A stretch of DNA of 53,172 bases from Novosphingobium lindaniclasticum LE124 (GTDB lineage: Bacteria > Pseudomonadota > Alphaproteobacteria > Sphingomonadales > Sphingomonadaceae): positions 1-53,172 of the forward strand of contig NZ_ATHL01000056.1 of assembly GCF_000445125.1 (NCBI RefSeq), written 5' to 3'. Both the position numbers and the translations under genes were made by a program. Numbering within the stretch: the first letter of the stretch is position 1; each line of letters begins with the position of its first letter. Below are positions 17,812 to 28,852 of the stretch, piece after piece. The notes under the pieces were generated by a model. That model saw nothing but the letters and a program-made list of their open reading frames with translations, searched no databases and was not told the DNA's origin.

Positions 17812-20157
17812 ATGAACCTGATGCCTCGTGATCAAGAACCCGGCCGGAAATCGGGTTCCGACAAAGTGCGGTCTATTTTCGAAGGTCCCGCCGGCGGTAG
17901 CGACGTGCAGGCCGACCGGCCGCTTCATCTTGCGCTCGTCGGCAATTTTGCGCCGCGCAAGTGCGGCATCGCCACTTTCACGACAGACATTCACGAAAAG
18001 CTGGCCGAATTTCATCCGGACATGGTCGTCGATGTCTATGCCCTGGACGATCCGGCCCAGAAGCTGGCCTATGGCGACATCGCCGGCACGATCGCGTGCA
18101 ATGCGCCCGAAGACTACGCGCGGGCCGCGCGCCAGATCAACGAGGCCGGCGTCGATGCGGTCTGGGTCCAGCACGAATACGGCATCTTCGGCGGCAAGGA
18201 CGGCGAGATGGTGCTCGACTTCGTCGACCGGCTGGCGGCACCGCTGGTGCTGACGCTGCACACGGTGCTGTCCGACCCTTCGGAGCGCCAGCGCGCGATC
18301 CTGCGCCATCTGATCTCCCGCGCATCGCGGATCATGGTCATGTCGCACAATTCGCGCGACCTGCTGGAGCGCGAGTATGACGCGCCTGCCCGTATCCTCG
18401 AAGTGATCGAACACGGCGCGCCGGACCGGCCGTTCGGGCGCCAGGAAGAGTTCAAGGAGCAGCTCGGCCTGGATGGCCGCAAGGTGCTCATGACTTTCGG
18501 GCTGCTCAGCCGCGGCAAGGGGCTGGAGAACGCGATCCGCGCGCTTCCCGCCGTCGTCGAACGCCATCCCGAAGTGATCTACCGGATCGTCGGCGCCACG
18601 CACCCCAACCTCGTCGCGCACGAAGGGGAGGCCTACCGCGAGGAACTGCAGGCTCTGGCGCAGGAACTCGGCGTCTCGGCGCATATCTCCTGGGACAACC
18701 GCTTCCTCGAAACGGGCGAACTGCTCGACCAGCTGGAAGCCTGCGACATCTACCTGACGCCCTATCATGGCCTGCAGCAGTCGACCTCCGGTACGCTCAG
18801 CTATGCCGTCGCCTTGGGCAAGGCGGTCGTTTCGACCCCTTACGTCCATGCGCGCGAACTGCTGGCCGACGACATCGGCCGCCTGATCGAGCCGGAATCG
18901 AGCGAGGCGATCGCCGAAGCGGTCAATGCCCTGCTTGACTGCCCGGCGGATCTCTCCGCCATGCAGCGCCGCGCCTGGGCGCGCGGCAGGGAGATGATCT
19001 GGCCCCGCTTCGCCGATGCGAGCCGCCGCCTGGTGGCCCGTGCACGGGCGCCCGAGCCGGCGCTGCCGCCGATCACCGCAACGCCGGGGCTGGCCGCCGT
19101 GCTCGCCATGAGCGATGCCACGGGCATGCTCCAGCATTCCGTCGGCGTCGTGCCCGACCGGCGTCATGGCTATTGCCTGGACGACAATGCCCGCGCGCTC
19201 ATGCTGATGAACGTGGCGCGCGGTCTGCCCGTGGCCGAGCGGATGAAATGGAGCCTGGTCTACGCGGCTTTCGTGCAGTCGGCATGGAACCCGGATCTTG
19301 CCCGCTTCCGCAACTTCATGCGCTTCGACCGCGACTGGTGCGAGGACGAAGGTTCGGAAGATTCCAACGGCCGCGCCATCTGGGCCCTGGGGCAGACCTG
19401 CGAGCGGGCGCCCGACCAGAGCCTTTCGGAATGGGCGCTGCAACTGTTCGAGGAGGCGCTGCCCAGGCTGTCCACGCTCGAATCGCCGCGCGCCCGCGCT
19501 TTCGCGATGCTCGGCGCCTGCGCGGTGCTGCGCCGCGATCCCCGCAACGCCGCCGCGCTCGATTGCGTACAGCAGGGCGGCGATTTCCTCATGCGCCTGC
19601 TCGGCCATGGCCGCCGTCCCGACTGGGCCTGGTTCGAGGCCGTGCTCGGCTACGACAATCCGCGCCTTCCGCAAGCCCTGATCGAGGCTGGGCTGGCCCT
19701 GGGGCAGGAAGCCTGGATCGGCGCCGGGCTGGAGACGCTGGAGTGGATCTGCGTGCAGCAGGTCTCGACCCGCGGACAGTTCCGGCCGATCGGTTCGGAG
19801 AGCTTCGGGAAGCCGCATAGCTATCTGCCCTTCGACCAGCAGCCGCTGGAAGCGCAGGCCGCCATCGAGGCTGCTTGCAGCGCCTGGACCGCCACCCGCG
19901 GCGCGTTCTGGGTCGAACATGCGCTTACCGCGTGGCGCTGGTTCTTCGGCGGCAACGATCGCGGCGTCGTGCTGGCCGATATTGCGACGGGCCGTTGCCG
20001 CGACGGGGTCACACCGAGGGGGGTAAACGCCAATTGCGGCGCGGAATCCATTCTCGCCTTCCAACTTTCGCACTATGCTCTGGCCGAGCTTGCCGTGTCG
20101 GCACCGCTCGGACGTGGAGGAGGACTGCTTGAATCGGCCCGAGAACGTCTGGTCTGA
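17812..20157 (+). CDS. GT4-family glycosyltransferase with a C-terminal helical (alpha/alpha-barrel-like) domain
   Basis: A 781-residue two-part protein. Residues of about 30-400 form a GT4 glycosyltransferase: GNFAPRKCGIATFTTDIHEKL at the start, the donor-site region FGLLSRGKGLENAIRALP, and QSTSGTLSYAVALGKAVVS with the phosphate-binding region. Residues of about 430-770 are a helical domain (GYCLDDNARALMLMN, SNGRAIWALGQT, KPHSYLPFDQQPLEAQAA) like those of (alpha/alpha)6-barrel glycosidases. No membrane segment is seen. It overlaps the GH130 gene by 29 bp, which indicates a joint role in building or recycling a mannose-containing glycan; that role is inferred. An in-frame region upstream to 17614 is open, but ATG 17812 or 17821 is the better start. 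Confidence 0.88.
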   Translation: MNLMPRDQEPGRKSGSDKVRSIFEGPAGGSDVQADRPLHLALVGNFAPRKCGIATFTTDIHEKLAEFHPDMVVDVYALDDPAQKLAYGDIAGTIACNAPEDYARAARQINEAGVDAVWVQHEYGIFGGKDGEMVLDFVDRLAAPLVLTLHTVLSDPSERQRAILRHLISRASRIMVMSHNSRDLLEREYDAPARILEVIEHGAPDRPFGRQEEFKEQLGLDGRKVLMTFGLLSRGKGLENAIRALPAVVERHPEVIYRIVGATHPNLVAHEGEAYREELQALAQELGVSAHISWDNRFLETGELLDQLEACDIYLTPYHGLQQSTSGTLSYAVALGKAVVSTPYVHARELLADDIGRLIEPESSEAIAEAVNALLDCPADLSAMQRRAWARGREMIWPRFADASRRLVARARAPEPALPPITATPGLAAVLAMSDATGMLQHSVGVVPDRRHGYCLDDNARALMLMNVARGLPVAERMKWSLVYAAFVQSAWNPDLARFRNFMRFDRDWCEDEGSEDSNGRAIWALGQTCERAPDQSLSEWALQLFEEALPRLSTLESPRARAFAMLGACAVLRRDPRNAAALDCVQQGGDFLMRLLGHGRRPDWAWFEAVLGYDNPRLPQALIEAGLALGQEAWIGAGLETLEWICVQQVSTRGQFRPIGSESFGKPHSYLPFDQQPLEAQAAIEAACSAWTATRGAFWVEHALTAWRWFFGGNDRGVVLADIATGRCRDGVTPRGVNANCGAESILAFQLSHYALAELAVSAPLGRGGGLLESARERLV

Positions 20158-21436
20158 ACCGCTTCACATCTTCGAGACTCGCCTCTACGCCGATCCGGCG
20201 CGAGTCGTGCTGCGCCCGTTCCACCTTGGCTGGCAGGGCAAGAATGCCGGCGGGCGCGCCTATCGCCTGGTCGAGGACGTGGCGGGGCTCAGCGACGAGC
20301 AAGTCGCTTCCGAATACGCGCGCGTCCTGCGCGACTTCAAGGAGCGCCACTGGCAGACCGAGAAGATCTTCGCCGAGCGCTTCGACGAAGTGGCGCGCAA
20401 TCTCGAACTCGATGCCGCGCAGTTTTCGGAGACGCGCCAGCGCCTGATCGGTGCCTATTTCTGCCACGAATATACTTTCGCGGCGGCGGCGCTGATGAAC
20501 CCCTCGATCGTGCCGGCGCCCGACCAGTCGGGCATGCAGGACGGCGCCGTGCGGTTCATCATGAGCCTGCGCGCCGTGGGCGAAGGCCATATCAGCTCGA
20601 TCGCTTTTCGAGAGGGTATCGCGGAAGTGGACGGCACCTTCTGCCTCTGGCCGCAGGCGTCCTTCGCGACGTCGGTGGAACTGGACCAGGAAGAGCAGGC
20701 CGATTCCGACGAGACCGTTTCGGTCCATCGTCACGCGGAATCGAACCTGTCGAACACCGTGATCTTCCCCATCACCGAGCAGCAGCGCGGCGGATTGGAG
20801 GACTTGCGGCTCGTGCGCTTCGATCACGGCGGCGGCGATTTCGAATGGGTGGGGACTTATACCGCCTATTCGGGCAGTTCGATCCGTTCCGAACTGCTGC
20901 GCACGCGCGATTTCCGCAGCTTCGAACTGGAACCGATCCGCGGCCGCGCGGGCCGCAACAAGGGCATGGCGCTGTTCCCCGAGAAGATCGACGGCCGCTT
21001 CGCCATGGTCGGGCGGCAGGACGGCAAGAACCTGTTCCTGCTGCGCTCCGATTCGCTCGGCACCTGGGATGACGACGGCGTGCTGCTGATGGAGCCCAAA
21101 TACCCTTGGGAATTCATCCAGATCGGCAATTGCGGCAGCCCGATCCCGACCGAGCACGGCTGGCTGCTGTTCACCCACGGCGTCGGCGCCATGCGCAAGT
21201 ACGCGCTGGGCTGTGCGCTGCTGGACCTCAAGGATCCCTCCAAGGTGCTGGCCCGCACCGTGGAGCCGGTGCTCACCGCCGAGAACGCCGACCGCTCGGG
21301 CTATGTGCCGAACGTGGTCTATACTTGCGGGGCGCTGAAGGTGGGCGAGCGGCTGCTGCTCCCCTACGGCATCTCCGACAGCACCGTGGGCTTTGCGACC
21401 TGCGAGATCGAGAACCTGCTGAAGCTGATGCGTTAG
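20129..21436 (+). CDS. GH130-family glycoside phosphorylase/hydrolase
   Basis: A 435-residue five-bladed propeller enzyme of family GH130, whose members phosphorolyse or hydrolyse beta-mannosides. Seen are the blade repeats with NPSIVPAPDQSG, GLEDLRLVRF (with the catalytic Asp region of the family), RNKGMALFPEKIDG and HGVGAMRKYALGCALLD. The end SDSTVGFATCEIENLL is the usual closing blade. The TTG at 20129 is chosen as start because GGAGGAGG lies just upstream inside the end of the glycosyltransferase gene. The stop overlaps that of the convergent DUF2268 gene. Confidence 0.88.
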   Translation: MNRPENVWSEPLHIFETRLYADPARVVLRPFHLGWQGKNAGGRAYRLVEDVAGLSDEQVASEYARVLRDFKERHWQTEKIFAERFDEVARNLELDAAQFSETRQRLIGAYFCHEYTFAAAALMNPSIVPAPDQSGMQDGAVRFIMSLRAVGEGHISSIAFREGIAEVDGTFCLWPQASFATSVELDQEEQADSDETVSVHRHAESNLSNTVIFPITEQQRGGLEDLRLVRFDHGGGDFEWVGTYTAYSGSSIRSELLRTRDFRSFELEPIRGRAGRNKGMALFPEKIDGRFAMVGRQDGKNLFLLRSDSLGTWDDDGVLLMEPKYPWEFIQIGNCGSPIPTEHGWLLFTHGVGAMRKYALGCALLDLKDPSKVLARTVEPVLTAENADRSGYVPNVVYTCGALKVGERLLLPYGISDSTVGFATCEIENLLKLMR

Positions 21437-22368
21437 CGCTCATCCAGCGGCCTGGCCGGCGCCCAGCCGCTGTCGGCCAATATAGCCTTGGGCGAATCGA
21501 GCTTCAGCAGAGCGGTCAGCGCGGCGGCTTTGTCTGGGGCTTTCCGATAGTAGGCAAGTGCTATGCGATAGCCTTGCCAATAGCCCAGATCACCCGGATT
21601 AGCCGGCGTCCCGGCGCCGTTGTAGAGCCAGCCGGAAAGATCGGAACTCTCGGCCTGGGCCAGAAAGCGCTCGTCTATTTCTGCTTGCTTGCCGAGAGTC
21701 CATTTGCGCAGATGGGCATTGGTAATATCTCCGGAAATGAGTTCCGCGATCAGTTCCGCAACGCCTTCGATCAGCGACTGGCGCAGGACCGTGGTTGGAA
21801 CTGTCTCGTCGTCGAGGGTGGCGGGTTGCTGAACATGGCCATATTCATGCGCGACAAGATGCAGCAGTCGATCGGAGAGATCCGCTTGCAACCAATTCGA
21901 CCGGCAGGTGACTTCAAGGCCGATGAGCACGCCTGACGCGGCGGTCGTGCCGCCGCTGTTATCGCGCCCTATCAAAATCGTCGCGGGCGGAAAGCGCGCT
22001 TCCGGTAGCAGTTTCGCCAGTTCAGCGAAGGCGGCTTGCAGCCGCGCCTTCACTTTCGGCAGCACCTTGAGGCAGGCTCTAGCCCGCTCATAGACCTCGG
22101 GATGGGCGGCGACCTGGGCTGCCAGTGCCTGGCCGGATAGGATACGGTGCGGCAAGAACTGCCGCACCCCTTCGCTACCGTGCTCGATATAGTCGCGCTG
22201 GAGGGTTTCGGCCGAAGGCTTACCCTTGGCCGCGTCGTAGATCGCGTAGAATCGGTCGACGTCTTCGATCCGGACTTCAACGGGAACTTCAGGCTGCGCG
22301 GCGGCCGCCAGGACAGGAGGACTTAGCCCCAGGCCCAGCGCGGCTGCCGCCGCAACAGCCCTACCCAT
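21433..22368 (-). CDS. secreted DUF2268-like putative zinc metalloprotease
   Basis: A 311-residue protein with a signal peptide (VAAAAALGLGLSPPVLAAAA, cleavage near residue 25), so it acts in the periplasm or outside. A zinc-protease motif of the HExxH type is seen in LLHLVAHEYGHVQQ, followed by the downstream Glu region LIEGVAELIAELISG. This fits the DUF2268 family of predicted Zn-dependent proteases. It is the last gene of the Entner-Doudoroff operon and overlaps the PEP-carboxylase-like gene by 8 bp. A metabolic link is not evident. The base composition is a little lower in GC than its neighbours. Function is predicted, not known. Confidence 0.75.
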   Translation of the reverse strand: MGRAVAAAAALGLGLSPPVLAAAAQPEVPVEVRIEDVDRFYAIYDAAKGKPSAETLQRDYIEHGSEGVRQFLPHRILSGQALAAQVAAHPEVYERARACLKVLPKVKARLQAAFAELAKLLPEARFPPATILIGRDNSGGTTAASGVLIGLEVTCRSNWLQADLSDRLLHLVAHEYGHVQQPATLDDETVPTTVLRQSLIEGVAELIAELISGDITNAHLRKWTLGKQAEIDERFLAQAESSDLSGWLYNGAGTPANPGDLGYWQGYRIALAYYRKAPDKAAALTALLKLDSPKAILADSGWAPARPLDER

Positions 22369-25183
22369 GCGCCCCGAACTCGTTGGCCAGCGCGGTGGTG
22401 ATGCGCAGGGAGAGGCCGTAGGAGCGGGCGATCGGGTCTATGTATTCGCGGTGGATGCGGGTGTAGCCGGTCGCGCTCGAATCCGGGTAGTCGCTGGGGC
22501 AGTCCACCTTGAAATCGTCGATCGAGGGGAAGCTGGTCGGGAAGGCGCGGCGAAGCTGGGCGAGGCCGTCTTCGACGCGCAGGGTGAAGAACATCTCCAG
22601 CACGTCGTCGCGGCTGATGTCGTTGGCGCGGCTGAACTGCGGCACCATGACGGCGCGCAGGAACATGTGCTTGAACAGCGCGATGCGCAGGGATTGCAGC
22701 ACGCCGAGGCTGCGGCGGGTGTGCTCGCGATCGGGCAGCGGCTCTTCGTCGGGCAGCAGGTCGAGCAGGAAGTGCAGCTTCATCGCATCGACCCGCAGGC
22801 GCGAGGCGAGGCGGCGGAACACGCCGGTGCGGTCGTCCTTGGTGAGGTATTCGGCCAGCTTCAGGCAGGCCTCGGCGATGTACTGCTCGTCGCCGCGATA
22901 GGGGCGGCTGGCCCAATAGGCCGAGTTGAACAGCTCGCCGTAAGCCGCCACCGTCTTGATCGAGGCGAGGGCATTGGCGGCGCGGGCCAGGCGGAGCAAT
23001 TGCTGCCCGCGCTCGCTCTCGCGCAGGAGCACGGCGATCTCCTCGCGGTTGCCGTCGGAGGCGGTGCCGATCCCGGCGATCACGTTGACCGGATAGCCGA
23101 GCTGCTGGAGAATGGCGTTATGCGGGATCGCGCGGATCTGGCGCAGGCTCATCGAGCGGTCGGCGGCGAGATCGGACTGGCGGCGCGATTTGCGGCTGCC
23201 GGTGTCGTTGAGCAGGCCCAGGCCGAAGGCGGTGATCGCCCGGCTGTAGGTGGCCGATTCCAGATGTTCGTGCTGGACGCCGCGGATCGCGCGATAGAAG
23301 TCGAGGCTGAGGTCGGTGCGGCGATAGAACAGGTCGGTCGGCGCATCGGTGTCGGCGCCCCAGAGCGGCATTTCGGCCATGCGGGTGAGCGTGGCCAGCG
23401 CCAGTTCGTCGGACCCGAACCAGAGATAGCCGTCGCCCCCCTGGAACGAGACTTCGGGCTCCAGCCGGATGCCCGCGCGCAGGAAGCGGCGGCGGGCCCA
23501 GGGCGACATCGGCCACTGGAAGCGGTCCTCGATGCTGGAAGGATGGGCGCCGCGACCCATCGATTCGCCGTGGGTGTTGAAGATCAGCGCCGAGACATCG
23601 GTAAGGCCATTGGCGACCATCGCTTCGGAGAGGCGGCCCTGAAGGCGCTCGATGGCGAGCGCGGCGGGCACCTGGCCGACGAACCGGCCTGCATCCGAGA
23701 AGCCGGTCTGAATCGAGATCCGGCCGCGCTTGCGGGCGTAGTCGCGATAGGCGGGCTCTGCCAGCACGGCATCGACGAAGCGGCCGCCGTGTTCCAGCGC
23801 GGATTCGGTCTCGAACAGCGGCGAGACGTCCACCTTGTCGTCGATGCCGAACATCCGCGCGAAGTAGAGCGCGGCGAGGATCGTCGCCGGTTCCTCGCAC
23901 TCGGCCACGAGCATGCGGATCGGCGCATCGGCGTCGATATGGGCGAGGATCTGCGCCATCGCCAGGAACTGGCGCACGGCGGTGGAATTCTCGATGGCGA
24001 GCGCGGCGAAGTTCGACCTGAGCGGCACGACTTCGGCCAGCAGTTCGCGCATCCGCACGAGCGCGGCCTGGCTGGCGAGGCTGAGCTTGCCTTCGGGGTC
24101 GATGCGCAGGCGGATCGCGTTCTGAAGCTGCGAGGCGTTCACGCGGAAGTGGATCCAGCCCATGCCGAGGCCATCGGCGCGCATGGCGGCGGCAGTGACC
24201 AGCAGGGTGCGCGCGATCTCCTGGTCGGCGTGGCGGGCCTCGTTCTCCAGCTCGGCGACCACACCTTCCAGGCTGACGATCCGGTCGGGATGGTCGGCGG
24301 TGAGGGCATTGGCGGCGTTGGACAGGGCCTCGGGCGCGGAAAGGTCGGCGGCGAAGCGGGCCACCATGTCCTCGGTCAGCTTGCGAGCGCGCTCCAGCTT
24401 GTCGGCGATTTCCGGCGCGGCCTGGGCGAGGCTGGCGGCATAGCTGCCAAGGCGGAGCGCCTTTTCCTGAAGGCGATAGCGGATCGAGGTGGACCAGCCG
24501 ATGTCGGTGCGGCCGTCCATGTCGTAGCCGACCCAGGAGGCGAAGCGCACCGGCATCGGGTTGAGGCCGCGCCAGCGCTTGGGCCAGCGGGTGGCGGCGA
24601 TGTCGAACAGGCGGGCATTGATGCGGTCGCGGGCCTTCTGGCCGCGCGCGATCGCTTCCATCGCCTTGTCGTGCTCGTAGTCGAGGGTGATCTGGTCGCG
24701 CTCGGGCGAGGCGACGCAGACCGAGGCCACGCTGTGGTCGCCGCTCGATACCGAAGCGGTGACTGCTTCGCTCTGGGCGGTGGACAGCAGGAAAGTGGGA
24801 TGCGCGGTGAAGACGACATGGGCGGCGGGGCGCTGCCAGCGCACCGCGAAGGCCGAAAAGTCGTCGTCATTCTCACCGCTCTCGCCCGCGACGGCGTCGA
24901 TGCGGGCGTCATTGTCGGACAGGCCCACCGGTGCGAGCAGGCGGTCGAGCCGGGCAGCGCGGGCGCGAAGGCCCTCGCACTCCATCTCGGCGACGAGAGC
25001 CTCGATGTGATCGAGGCTCATTTCGCCGGTTTCCAGCTTGCGCGACAGTTCGTGGCCGAGCTGGAACACCGGGTTGTAGGTCGGCGTCTGTGCGGTCAGG
25101 ACGTGGAGTTCCTGGAGCCGGCGGTCGAGATCCTCGACCGTGGTCAGGGAGCCCGCGCCCTGGTGCGCCGCGCCCCCGTTCAC
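22361..25183 (-). CDS. PEP-carboxylase-family protein with altered active site
   Basis: A 940-residue homologue of phosphoenolpyruvate carboxylase, close to the usual 880-970. The catalytic His region is partly kept (VVFTAHPTFLL, around residue 128), but the usual TAHPTE has Phe for Glu. The lysine motif GYSDSxKD reads TGFSDAGRFVG, and the glycine loop HGRGGxxGRGG reads THGESMGRGAHP. The usual C-terminal NTG is replaced by ANEFGAHG. Several residues that bind bicarbonate and PEP are therefore missing, so true PEPC activity is doubtful although the fold is evident. The gene starts with GTG inside the eda stop and is part of the ED operon. A role in carbon-flux control or a changed reaction is possible. 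Confidence 0.85.
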   Translation of the reverse strand: MNGGAAHQGAGSLTTVEDLDRRLQELHVLTAQTPTYNPVFQLGHELSRKLETGEMSLDHIEALVAEMECEGLRARAARLDRLLAPVGLSDNDARIDAVAGESGENDDDFSAFAVRWQRPAAHVVFTAHPTFLLSTAQSEAVTASVSSGDHSVASVCVASPERDQITLDYEHDKAMEAIARGQKARDRINARLFDIAATRWPKRWRGLNPMPVRFASWVGYDMDGRTDIGWSTSIRYRLQEKALRLGSYAASLAQAAPEIADKLERARKLTEDMVARFAADLSAPEALSNAANALTADHPDRIVSLEGVVAELENEARHADQEIARTLLVTAAAMRADGLGMGWIHFRVNASQLQNAIRLRIDPEGKLSLASQAALVRMRELLAEVVPLRSNFAALAIENSTAVRQFLAMAQILAHIDADAPIRMLVAECEEPATILAALYFARMFGIDDKVDVSPLFETESALEHGGRFVDAVLAEPAYRDYARKRGRISIQTGFSDAGRFVGQVPAALAIERLQGRLSEAMVANGLTDVSALIFNTHGESMGRGAHPSSIEDRFQWPMSPWARRRFLRAGIRLEPEVSFQGGDGYLWFGSDELALATLTRMAEMPLWGADTDAPTDLFYRRTDLSLDFYRAIRGVQHEHLESATYSRAITAFGLGLLNDTGSRKSRRQSDLAADRSMSLRQIRAIPHNAILQQLGYPVNVIAGIGTASDGNREEIAVLLRESERGQQLLRLARAANALASIKTVAAYGELFNSAYWASRPYRGDEQYIAEACLKLAEYLTKDDRTGVFRRLASRLRVDAMKLHFLLDLLPDEEPLPDREHTRRSLGVLQSLRIALFKHMFLRAVMVPQFSRANDISRDDVLEMFFTLRVEDGLAQLRRAFPTSFPSIDDFKVDCPSDYPDSSATGYTRIHREYIDPIARSYGLSLRITTALANEFGAHG

Positions 25184-25806
25184 CGCTGGAGTCCTGCTGC
25201 TTCGCGGGCGGCCGCTTCGATCAGGGCAACGTCCGGCTTGCCCTTGGGCACCATCCAGCTGCCGCCGACGCAGAGAACCGCGTCAAGCGCCAGCCATTCC
25301 GGGGCGTTCTGCGGGGTGACGCCGCCGGTCGGGCAGAACTTGGCCTTGTAGAGCGGCGCCGAGATCGCCTTCAGCGCCGGAGGTCCGCCCGCTGCCATGG
25401 CGGGGAAGAACTTCAGCCGGTCGAACCCGCATTCCAGTGCGAACATCACGTCGCTGGCGTTGGCGGTGCCGGGCAGGAAGGGGATCTGCGACTTGTACGC
25501 GGCTTCGGCCAGCATGGGCGTGAGGCCGGGCGAGACGATGAATTCGGCGCCCGCGTCGATGGAGCGCTTGAGATCGTCGGGCGAAAGCACGGTGCCCGCG
25601 CCGACCACGGCGCCGGGAACCTGCTTCATCACCTTGATCGCCTCGATCGCGCATTCGGTGCGCAAAGTCACCTCAAGCGCGGGCAACCCGCCGGCGACGA
25701 GGGCTTCGGCGATCGGCAGGGCGTGCTCGATATCCTCGATCACCAGCACCGGGATCACCGGGGCGAGACGCATGACCTTTTCGACGGCTGCGGACGGGCT
25801 GCTCAT
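25180..25806 (-). CDS. eda: KDPG aldolase (2-dehydro-3-deoxyphosphogluconate aldolase)
   Basis: Splits KDPG into pyruvate and glyceraldehyde 3-phosphate, the last step of the Entner-Doudoroff pathway. A 208-residue class I aldolase barrel: VIPVLVIEDIEHALPIAEAL, ALEVTLRTECAIEAI (catalytic Glu), GAGTVLSPDDLKRSIDAGA, and the Schiff-base lysine in CGFDRLKFFPA. The phosphate-binding CPTGGVTPQNAPEWL is also present. It sits between glk and the PEPC-like gene with 4-bp overlaps on both sides. Confidence 0.96.
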   Translation of the reverse strand: MSSPSAAVEKVMRLAPVIPVLVIEDIEHALPIAEALVAGGLPALEVTLRTECAIEAIKVMKQVPGAVVGAGTVLSPDDLKRSIDAGAEFIVSPGLTPMLAEAAYKSQIPFLPGTANASDVMFALECGFDRLKFFPAMAAGGPPALKAISAPLYKAKFCPTGGVTPQNAPEWLALDAVLCVGGSWMVPKGKPDVALIEAAAREAAGLQR

Positions 25807-26803
25807 TGGACGTGCTCCCTGACATAGGCGGCAGCCGCGCCGTAGAGGCCGGGCTGCGGATGGGTGATGAGCTTGACGGGGATCTGCGCCATCAGCGAGG
25901 CGAAGCGCCCCTTGGCGCGGAAACGCTCCGAAAAGCCCGAGGACAGGATGGTCTCGCGGATCCGGTAGCCGAGGCCCCCGGCGATGACGACGCCGCCCGC
26001 GCCATGCGCCAGCGCATAGTCGCCCGCGGCGCTGCCGAGCGAGAGGCAAAAACGGTCCACGGCGGCGGCGGCGAGCGGGTCGGACTGGTCCGTGCCCGCC
26101 GTCCAGATCTCCACGTCTGACAGCTCGTGCACTGCGCGGTTCTGCATGGCGGCTAGCGTGTGGTAGATGTCGACGATGGCCGGGCCGGAGACGACGCGCT
26201 CCACCGAGACGCGGTTGTGCCGCTTGCGCAGGCGGGCGAGCACGGCATCCTCGATCAGGTCGAGCGGGGCGTAGTCTATGTGACCGCCCTCGGTCGCCTG
26301 GACATGGTAGAAGCCGCCCTGGCCGTGGGGCAGGCCATTGCGCCACAAGTGGGCAACGCCAAGGCCGGTGCCGGGGCCCAGCACGCTGAGCGTGCCCGAG
26401 GCGGGCAGCGGACCTTCCGGCCCGGCAAGATGCAGGAACTGGTCCTCGCCCGCCAGCGCCACGGCATAGGCGACCGCCGCGAAGTCGTTGACGACCGTAT
26501 AGCGGTCGACGCCCAGCTTCTCGCGGATCAGCGCGGGGCGGATGATCCACGGGTTGTTGGTGAAGCGGATCACGTCGCCGCCGACCGGGCCGGCGATGGC
26601 GATCGAGACGGCGGGCGGCAAGGAGCCGCCCATGCGTTCGCGGAAGGCCTGCCAGGCCAGCTGGAAGCTGCCGTGTTCGCTGGTGTGCAGGGTGACGGGC
26701 TCGCCGAGGGTGATCTGTCCCCGGTCATCGACCGAGGCTATGGCGAAGCGGGCATGGGTTCCGCCGATGTCCACGGCAACGAGTTCGGTACGCGCGGAAT
26801 CGC

Positions 26804-26807
<4 letters not shown>
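25803..26807 (-). CDS. glk: glucokinase
   Basis: Phosphorylates glucose to glucose 6-phosphate with ATP, feeding zwf and edd. A 334-residue bacterial glucokinase: the ATP motif [15 protein letters not shown], the sugar-binding NNPWII and [12 protein letters not shown], then [12 protein letters not shown] and EGGHIDYAP. The second ATP motif is [15 protein letters not shown]. The GTG start at 26807 overlaps the edd stop by 4 bp. The strict order edd-glk-eda means the kinase is made together with the pathway it feeds. Confidence 0.96.
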
Positions 26808-28618
<1,811 letters not shown>

Positions 28619-28852
28619 GGGGTTACTCCTGCACTTTCCGTCTGTTTTTTTGTCTCAGCCTCCAGAAGCCGCCGCAACAGGATCTCCCGTGCGGGGCTTG
28701 AAGGCCCTTGGGTAACCGGTGTCAAGAAGCATCTTCCACCGGTTCGCGGGGAATTTCTACGCGCCCGGACATGAGGGGCCGTTCACGCACCCGGTCATAT
28801 AGGGTGCATGTCGGGTTCATGCCGCTGGGCCGGTCCTGTTATTCACGCCCGA

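Noticed and set aside
28619..28852. Gene in the gap between edd and zwf
   Set aside because: Frames there are extensions of shadows with no start signal; the gap is better read as the edd leader and promoter.
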